A stretch of DNA of 64,000 bases from Halomonas sp. 'Soap Lake #6'. GTDB lineage: Bacteria > Pseudomonadota > Gammaproteobacteria > Pseudomonadales > Halomonadaceae. This document shows positions 58,776 through 64,000 of the stretch, in pieces. Positions within the stretch are counted from its first letter, which is position 1. The number at the start of each line of letters is the position of its first letter. The notes beneath the pieces were generated by a model. The model ran no database searches, was not told the DNA's origin, and saw only the letters and a program-made list of their open reading frames with translations. The position numbers and the translations under genes were made by a program. Where the stretch lies: contig NZ_CP020469.1 of the NCBI RefSeq assembly GCF_003031405.1, positions 4,588,001 through 4,652,000 on the forward strand, written 5' to 3'.

Positions 58776-59735
58776 ATGTCTCGTATTGTTGAAGCCACGC
58801 AGCGGGTGCCCGCGACGCTAGCAGGCGCACGCTTAGACCAAGCCGCGGCGGAGTTGTTCAGCGATTACTCCCGCGAGCGTTTGAAAGCGTGGATCAACGC
58901 TGGTGAATTAACGGTTGACGGCGCCAAACTAAAGCCTAAAGCAAAGCTCCATGGCCATGAAACGCTAGTACTTAAAGCCACCATCGAAGAAGACACCCGT
59001 TTTGAAGCTCAGGATATCGCGTTAGATATTGTCTATGAAGATGACGCGGTAATGGTGATTAATAAAGCAGCAGGCATGGTGGTTCATCCGGCGGCAGGTA
59101 ATCCGGATGGCACGCTGCTGAATGCTTTACTGCATCATCACCCCTCCCTGGCAGAAGTGCCCCGGGCAGGTATCGTGCACCGTCTGGATAAAGATACTAC
59201 TGGCCTAATGATGGTCGCCAAAACGCTGCCTGCGCAAACGGCGCTGGTTGAGCAGCTCCAGGCGCGTAGCGTATCGCGTCAGTACGATGCAGTAGTAATT
59301 GGCAAGCCGGTAGCAGGCAGCACCATCAATGCGCCGATTGGCAGGCACCCGAAAGACCGCAAACGCCAAGCGGTTACCACAGCTGGTAAGCCGGCCATTA
59401 CTCATTATCGTGTGGTTGAGCGCTTTCGTGCCCATACCCACGTGCGCTGCCAGCTGGAAACCGGGCGCACCCACCAGATTCGCGTTCACATGGCCCACGC
59501 ACGCTATCCGCTGATTGGTGACCCGTTATACAGTGGACGTGCCAAGTTACCGCCAGGCGCTGCTGAGCCACTAAAAGAGATTCTGCGCGAATTTCCCCGT
59601 CAAGCGCTGCATGCTCGCAAGCTCAGTTTTGTACATCCAGTAAGCGGTGAAACGCTCACCTTTCATGCCGATTTACCCGATGATCTGTTAATGTTGTTGG
59701 ACTACCTGCGCGAAGACAACGAGACCATGCGATGA
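58776..59735 (+). CDS. rluD: 23S rRNA pseudouridine synthase RluD
   Basis: RluD makes pseudouridines 1911, 1915 and 1917 in helix 69 of 23S rRNA. The 319-residue protein has an N-terminal S4 RNA-binding domain (about 15-75) and the RluA-type catalytic domain with HRLDKDTTGLMMVAKT (catalytic Asp near residue 138) and ETGRTHQIRVHMAHARYPLI. The ATG at 58776 follows GAGAGG. The stop overlaps pgeF as ATGA. Confidence 0.95.
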   Translation: MSRIVEATQRVPATLAGARLDQAAAELFSDYSRERLKAWINAGELTVDGAKLKPKAKLHGHETLVLKATIEEDTRFEAQDIALDIVYEDDAVMVINKAAGMVVHPAAGNPDGTLLNALLHHHPSLAEVPRAGIVHRLDKDTTGLMMVAKTLPAQTALVEQLQARSVSRQYDAVVIGKPVAGSTINAPIGRHPKDRKRQAVTTAGKPAITHYRVVERFRAHTHVRCQLETGRTHQIRVHMAHARYPLIGDPLYSGRAKLPPGAAEPLKEILREFPRQALHARKLSFVHPVSGETLTFHADLPDDLLMLLDYLREDNETMR

Positions 59736-60493
59736 GCGATGCGATTGATCTAAAGCCCACGCTACTGCTGCCCGACTGGCCCGCGCCTGACAATGTGCGG
59801 GCGTTTGTCACTACTCGGGAAACTGGGCCGAGCCAAGATGATTTTGCAGCTTTTAATCCAGCGGCTCATGTAGGCGACAATAAAGATCACGTTACGCTTT
59901 GCCGTCGTCTTATCCAAAAAGAGGTCGGCGATGAGCGCCCGCTGCTATGGCTTAATCAAACTCATGGGGCGCGGGTGCAGCAGAGCTACCAGAGTGATAC
60001 GCCAGAAGCCGACGCTGCGGTTGCTAGCAGTAGTGACTATGCCTGTGTTGTGCTGACAGCAGACTGCTTGCCGGTGCTGTTTTGTAACCGTCGAGGCACC
60101 CAGGTGGCGGTAGCTCACGCGGGCTGGCGCGGGCTGGCTGGTGGAGTGTTGGAAGCCACCGTCGCAGCGATGAACTGTGACCCCGACGAAGTTTTAGTAT
60201 GGCTGGGGCCGGCTATTTCCAACGCTCAGTTTGAAGTGGGACCTGAAGTATATGGGGCCTTTGTCGCGGTACACCCCGAAACCACCGAGGCGTTTGATCA
60301 TAGCCCATACCGCCTTGGTCACTATATGGCGGATCTTTATCGTTTGGCGCGCTTTCGCCTAGAGGCGTTGGGGATTCACCATATTAGCGGCGGCCACTTC
60401 TGTACCGCCTGTGAGTCACGCTTTTACTCCTACCGTCGTGACAATGGCAACACTGGCCGTATGGCAAGTGTGATCTGGATCAACGAACCTTAA
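59732..60493 (+). CDS. pgeF: YfiH/LACC1-family purine nucleoside phosphorylase-like protein
   Basis: The 253-residue protein belongs to the YfiH (PgeF) family: WLNQTHGARV, LTADCLPVLFC, VAVAHAGWRGLAGGVLEAT, WLGPAISNAQFEVGPEV and the end FYSYRRDNGNTGRMASVIWI. The conserved His and Cys residues bind zinc. Members show purine nucleoside phosphorylase and adenosine deaminase activity, and E. coli PgeF also edits peptidoglycan precursors. It is coupled to rluD by a 4-nt overlap, as in E. coli. Confidence 0.93.
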   Translation: MSDAIDLKPTLLLPDWPAPDNVRAFVTTRETGPSQDDFAAFNPAAHVGDNKDHVTLCRRLIQKEVGDERPLLWLNQTHGARVQQSYQSDTPEADAAVASSSDYACVVLTADCLPVLFCNRRGTQVAVAHAGWRGLAGGVLEATVAAMNCDPDEVLVWLGPAISNAQFEVGPEVYGAFVAVHPETTEAFDHSPYRLGHYMADLYRLARFRLEALGIHHISGGHFCTACESRFYSYRRDNGNTGRMASVIWINEP

Positions 60494-60531
60494 TAAAAGA
60501 TTTCGCAAGCCTGTGGTTTACTCCTCGACCT

Positions 60532-60559
60532 CTTGAAAAGCGTGGAACTGGCTCCATTT
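60532..60559 (+). promoter_or_regulatory. Sigma-32 heat-shock promoter of clpB
   Basis: CTTGAAA, 13 nt, then CTCCATTT. The E. coli sigma-32 consensus is CTTGAAA-N13-15-CCCCATNT, so only one fixed base differs. It lies about 95 nt upstream of clpB, a classic heat-shock gene. Confidence 0.85.
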
Positions 60560-60651
60560 AACTTGTCAAGCTAAGCGTTTTTAGCACATTTAAGACAGGT
60601 TATCGGGAAACGCCGTGGGTCCAAACGCACGGCCTCCCCCAGGAGGAACCC

Positions 60652-63246
60652 ATGCGATTTGATAAATTTACTGCCAAGTTGCAGGCCGCCATTGCTGAGG
60701 CACAGTCCCTGGCAGTTGGCCGCGGCCATAATCAGCTTGAACCAGCTCATCTGCTGCTGGCCCTGCTAGACACCAAAGACACCGGTATTAAAGCCTTGGT
60801 TGAAAAAGCCGAAGGCAGCAGCTCTCGCCTGCGTGATGGGCTAATACAGCAATTGGATGACTTGCCCAAGGTGGGGCAGTTCGATGGCGAAGTGCAACCC
60901 TCGCGGGACTTCATCAAACTTTTCAATCTAACCGATCGCGAAGCGCAAAAGCGCGGTGATCAGTTCATTGCGAGTGAGCTGGTGCTGCTGGCTGCGCTGG
61001 AAATGAATTCGTCGATTACCAAGCTGCTTAAAGAGGCGGGCATTAACCGGAAAAGCCTGGAGGTTGCTATCAACAGCCTGCGTGGTGGTGCCAAGGTGGA
61101 CGACCCTAATGCTGAAGATCAGCGTGAGGCGCTCAACAAATACACTATGGATCTTACTCAGCGGGCTCTAGATGGAAAACTAGATCCGGTGATTGGCCGC
61201 GATGATGAAATTCGTCGCACCATTCAAGTGCTGCAACGGCGCACCAAAAATAATCCGGTACTGATTGGTGAGCCTGGCGTGGGTAAAACCGCCATTGTTG
61301 AAGGTTTAGCCCAGCGTATCGTCAACGGAGAAGTGCCCGAAGGCCTAAAAGATAAGCGCGTGCTATCGCTGGATATGGGCTCTCTACTGGCTGGGGCCAA
61401 ATTCCGTGGCGAGTTTGAAGAGCGCTTAAAAGCCGTGCTCAAAGAGCTTTCCCAGGAAGAAGGGCGGGTCATCCTATTTATTGATGAGCTGCACACCATG
61501 GTGGGGGCGGGTAAAGCCGAAGGTGCAATGGACGCGGGCAACATGCTTAAGCCTGCGCTGGCGCGTGGCGAGCTGCACTGCGTGGGTGCGACCACGCTGG
61601 ATGAGTACCGTAAGTACATTGAAAAAGATGCTGCCCTGGAGCGCCGTTTCCAGAAAGTGCTGGTGGATGAGCCCTCTGAAGAGGATACCGTCGCCATCCT
61701 GCGTGGCCTGAAAGAGCGCTACGAAGTGCATCACGGTGTGGATATTACTGACTCGGCCATTATCGCCGCGGCCAAGCTCTCCACCCGCTATATCACTGAT
61801 CGTCAGTTGCCTGACAAAGCGATTGACCTGATCGATGAGGCTGCTTCACGCATCCGTATGGAGTTGGACTCCAAACCTGAAGAGATGGATCGTCTGGATC
61901 GACGTCTGATTCAACTCAAGATGGAGCGCGAGGCACTTAAGAAAGAGACCGACGAGGCCACTAAGAAACGGCTTGAAGCGCTGAACAACCAGATCCACGA
62001 GTTAGAGCGAGAATACGCTGACTTGGATGAAATCTGGAAGGCTGAAAAAGCCAGCATTCAAGGAGCCGCCCAATTTAAAGCGGAGCTTGAGCAGGCGCGA
62101 ATTGATTTAGAGCAGGCCCGTCGTCAGGGCGATTTGGGGCGTATGTCGGAAATTCAGTACGGCAAAATTCCCGAGCTTGAGAAGAAAATCAGCGAAGCAG
62201 GCGAGGGTGAAGCGGATACTGCTAGCCACCAACTGCTACGTTCCAATGTCACCGAGGAGGAGATTGCCGAAGTGGTCTCCCGCTGGACAGGCATTCCGGT
62301 CTCCAAGATGTTGGAGGGTGAGCGCGACAAACTGCTGCGCATGGAAGAGGCACTGCATCAGCGTGTAATTGGTCAAAATGAGGCCGTAGAGGCAGTGGCT
62401 AACGCGGTGCGCCGCTCGCGGGCAGGGCTTTCCGACCCGAACCGACCCAATGGCTCGTTTCTGTTCCTGGGCCCAACTGGTGTGGGTAAAACCGAGCTTT
62501 GTAAGTCGCTGGCCAACTTCCTGTTCGATACCGAAGAAGCGATGGTGCGTATCGATATGTCTGAGTTTATGGAGAAACACTCCGTGGCTCGCTTGATTGG
62601 TGCGCCTCCTGGCTACGTAGGCTATGAAGAGGGTGGTTATTTAACTGAGGCAGTGCGGCGTAAGCCTTATTCGGTGCTGCTGTTGGATGAGGTGGAGAAA
62701 GCCCACCCGGATGTGTTCAATATCCTGCTGCAGGTACTTGAAGACGGCCGCTTAACCGATGGCCAGGGTCGCACGGTAGATTTCCGTAACACCGTGATTG
62801 TGATGACCTCCAATATGGGCTCGGACATTATCCAGCGCATGGGTGGTGACTCTAGTGGTGATCAAGACAGTGACTATGAAGTAATGAAAAACATGGTGAT
62901 GGAAGTGGTAGGTAATCACTTCCGGCCTGAATTGATTAACCGCATCGATGAAGTGGTGGTGTTCCACGCCCTTGGCCAAGAGCAGATTCAGGCGATTGCT
63001 GGTATTCAGCTGGAGCGCTTGAAGCTACGCCTTGCCGAGCACGACCTGAAGCTTGAGGTCAGCACGGAAGCTATGGCGCAACTGGCGGTAGTGGGCTTCG
63101 ACCCAGTGTATGGCGCACGGCCACTTAAGCGGGCGATACAAAGCCGCATCGAAAACCCACTTGCCCAGGATCTACTGGCGGGCAAATATGCCCCCGGCGA
63201 TACCATCCATATCAGTGCCGAGGAGGGTAAGCTGGTTTTTGCCTAA
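60652..63246 (+). CDS. clpB: ATP-dependent disaggregase ClpB
   Basis: ClpB is the Hsp100 that rescues aggregated proteins with DnaK. The 864-residue protein has the N domain ([20 protein letters not shown]), AAA-1 with GEPGVGKT near residue 205 and [13 protein letters not shown], the middle coiled coil (about 410-525, ending near [11 protein letters not shown]), AAA-2 with GPTGVGKT near residue 606, and the C-terminal [19 protein letters not shown] lies just before ATG 60652. It has its own sigma-32 promoter. Confidence 0.97.
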   Translation: MRFDKFTAKLQAAIAEAQSLAVGRGHNQLEPAHLLLALLDTKDTGIKALVEKAEGSSSRLRDGLIQQLDDLPKVGQFDGEVQPSRDFIKLFNLTDREAQKRGDQFIASELVLLAALEMNSSITKLLKEAGINRKSLEVAINSLRGGAKVDDPNAEDQREALNKYTMDLTQRALDGKLDPVIGRDDEIRRTIQVLQRRTKNNPVLIGEPGVGKTAIVEGLAQRIVNGEVPEGLKDKRVLSLDMGSLLAGAKFRGEFEERLKAVLKELSQEEGRVILFIDELHTMVGAGKAEGAMDAGNMLKPALARGELHCVGATTLDEYRKYIEKDAALERRFQKVLVDEPSEEDTVAILRGLKERYEVHHGVDITDSAIIAAAKLSTRYITDRQLPDKAIDLIDEAASRIRMELDSKPEEMDRLDRRLIQLKMEREALKKETDEATKKRLEALNNQIHELEREYADLDEIWKAEKASIQGAAQFKAELEQARIDLEQARRQGDLGRMSEIQYGKIPELEKKISEAGEGEADTASHQLLRSNVTEEEIAEVVSRWTGIPVSKMLEGERDKLLRMEEALHQRVIGQNEAVEAVANAVRRSRAGLSDPNRPNGSFLFLGPTGVGKTELCKSLANFLFDTEEAMVRIDMSEFMEKHSVARLIGAPPGYVGYEEGGYLTEAVRRKPYSVLLLDEVEKAHPDVFNILLQVLEDGRLTDGQGRTVDFRNTVIVMTSNMGSDIIQRMGGDSSGDQDSDYEVMKNMVMEVVGNHFRPELINRIDEVVVFHALGQEQIQAIAGIQLERLKLRLAEHDLKLEVSTEAMAQLAVVGFDPVYGARPLKRAIQSRIENPLAQDLLAGKYAPGDTIHISAEEGKLVFA

Positions 63247-63254
63247 CTGACATA

Positions 63255-63326
63255 TGTGCAACTGAGTTGCCTGTGCGCAATTGAGCCGTCTTTGCGTAAT
63301 TGAGTCGTCCTTGCGCAATCGAATAG
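63255..63326 (+). repeat. Four tandem 17-19-nt units after clpB
   Basis: TGTGCAACTGAGTTGCC (63255), TGTGCGCAATTGAGCCGTC (63272), TTTGCGTAATTGAGTCGTC (63291) and CTTGCGCAATCGAATAG (63310) follow each other directly. The array starts 9 nt after the clpB stop and ends at the clpB terminator. Confidence 0.82.
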
Positions 63327-63328
63327 TG

Positions 63329-63365
63329 AAAAAGCCCTTCTGGTTCAGTTTGAAGGGCTTTTTTT
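63329..63365 (+). terminator. Terminator of clpB
   Basis: AAAAAGCCCTTC pairs with GAAGGGCTTTTT around an 11-13-nt loop and runs into seven T. Confidence 0.9.
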
Positions 63366-63407
63366 ATGGCTTTCTACGACGTTTGTTGCGTTTGTCCAGG
63401 TAGGAGG

Positions 63408-63434
63408 TTGACAGGCTGAGAGAGCTAATAGAAT
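63408..63434 (+). promoter_or_regulatory. Candidate promoter of the ilv leader
   Basis: TTGACA and TAGAAT are separated by 15 nt: a perfect -35, a 5/6 -10 and a short spacer. It would start transcription near 63441, giving a leader of about 285 nt. Confidence 0.5.
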
Positions 63435-63440
63435 CTTGTG

Positions 63441-63725
63441 AGTTCCTGATTTGCGGGCGCGGAACTAACGGGCAACCCCTAATCCCCGCGCGAAGGGTAG
63501 GCAAAGGCCTTTACCCGCCGAAGGACTTCCGGGCTTGGGCTAACCGCTCGACCTGGCCAACGCCCCGACACGGCAAACCGTCGTGATGAGAGTGCAGGCC
63601 CTAACCGGGCCATATGCCAGGGTTTGGCATCAGGTGCCGGCATGGGCCGGCAGCGGCATACCGCCGCACTCGACACCGCAGGATGTCCTGCGGATCGCAC
63701 TCGAGACCTTCAGGGGAGAAACACA
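63441..63725 (+). ncRNA. Highly structured 5' leader of acetolactate synthase
   Basis: This GC-rich stretch lacks a convincing ORF and holds a chain of short perfect hairpins: GGGTA/TACCC (63495-63516), ACGG-CAAA-CCGT (63570-63581), GGCCC-TAACC-GGGCC (63597-63611), ATGCCA/TGGCAT (63614-63630), TGCCGGC-ATGG-GCCGGCA (63635-63652), GCGG-CATA-CCGC (63653-63664) and CCGCAGG-ATGT-CCTGCGG (63677-63693 region). The last is flanked by direct repeats CGCACTCGA. No terminator precedes the ribosome site, so control, if any, may be translational. It could be a cis-regulatory RNA for branched-chain amino acid synthesis; the fold is inferred by eye. Confidence 0.55.
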
Positions 63726-64000
63726 GTGGAACTGCTTTCCGGCGCAGATATGATCGCCCGCTTCTTGCAAGATGAGGGCGTTGAGTACATTTATGGTTAT
63801 CCCGGTGGCGCGGCGTTGCATATTTATGATGCGCTGTTCCGCCAAGATAAAGTGAAGCACATCCTGGTGCGTCACGAGCAGGCGGCGACTCATGCCGCGG
63901 ACGGTTATGCCCGCGCGTCAGGTCAGCCCGGTGTAGTGTTGGTCACCTCCGGCCCTGGCGCGACGAACGCGGTCACCGGTATTGCCACCGCCTACATGGA
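63726..64000 (+). CDS. ilvB: Acetolactate synthase large subunit, N-terminal part, cut by window edge
   Basis: The first 91 residues are visible, from GTG 63726 with GGGGAG 8-9 nt upstream. [56 protein letters not shown] and [20 protein letters not shown] form the N-terminal TPP-binding (PYR) domain, including the catalytic Glu of the HEQAA motif. It condenses two pyruvates, or pyruvate and 2-oxobutyrate, in valine, leucine and isoleucine synthesis. IlvI may be the better name; the C-terminus and the small subunit lie outside the window. Confidence 0.92.
   Translation, partial: MELLSGADMIARFLQDEGVEYIYGYPGGAALHIYDALFRQDKVKHILVRHEQAATHAADGYARASGQPGVVLVTSGPGATNAVTGIATAYM

Noticed and set aside
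63366..63419. 17-codon leader peptide for an ilv attenuator
   Set aside because: MAFYDVCCVCPGRRLTG has no run of Ile, Val or Leu codons, and it precedes the best promoter -10 element.
63479..63893. Minus-strand frames opposite the ilv leader and gene start
   Set aside because: They arise from GC-rich hairpin sequence and from the reverse of ilvB coding; no start signals.

Overview
The window reads as chromosomal DNA of a gammaproteobacterium of the Halomonas/Vreelandella (Oceanospirillales) type. This rests on gene order and on protein resemblance judged by eye; no search was run. Three blocks of conserved order support it: carA-carB-greA / yhbY-rlmE / ftsH-folP-glmM / tpiA-secG-tRNA-Leu(GAG); tRNA-fMet-rimP-nusA-infB-rbfA-truB-rpsO-pnp; and fimT-thiO ... 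bamD / rluD-pgeF-clpB. I saw no prophage, insertion sequence, integrase, plasmid origin or CRISPR array.

Layout. 1-1.26 kb: a truncated AzgA-type purine permease (minus strand) and a 700-bp divergent control region with a perfect RutR-type palindrome, a GTATAC-centred palindrome and a terminator-like hairpin in the carA leader. 1.26-22.8 kb: the housekeeping core (carbamoyl phosphate, rRNA methylation and ribosome assembly, membrane proteolysis, folate and UDP-GlcNAc precursors, triose phosphate isomerase, secretion, translation initiation, RNA decay). 22.9-30.9 kb: accessory genes (membrane acyltransferase, two serine beta-lactamase-fold enzymes, parvulin, YadGH-like ABC exporter, YejK, TerB-like protein, a 24-residue membrane peptide and an unknown 108-residue protein). 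31-35 kb: two different fliD genes and a short flagellin, each behind a good sigma-28 promoter. 35-43 kb: an AT-richer sugar island (a 1020-residue double glycosyltransferase, a WbqC-like protein, a PurN-like formyltransferase, a ParB-fold protein, and on the other strand a sugar aminotransferase and RfbA). Its position next to the flagellin suggests flagellin glycosylation with an N-formylated dTDP-amino sugar, in the manner of the viosamine islands of pseudomonads. 43-47.7 kb: a ParA-like ATPase, a cystine-type ABC transporter and a YeeE-type sulfur transporter, which look like sulfur acquisition. 47.8-57.4 kb: NAD-malic enzyme, aconitase A, thioredoxin reductase, an orphan minor pseudopilin, glycine oxidase and NAD synthetase. 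57.7-64 kb: bamD, rluD, pgeF, a sigma-32-driven clpB, and the start of acetolactate synthase behind a strongly folded leader.

The signal that ordinary annotation would miss is a repeated style of intergenic sequence. At thirteen places, usually right after a stop codon or terminator, the spacer consists of degenerate tandem copies of a short unit, most often 13-15 nt (up to nine copies at 57514-57641). The unit sequence differs at each site and is often derived from the adjacent gene end or terminator tail. The other main candidates for new biology are the flagellar sugar island with its ParB-like protein and the ilv leader RNA.
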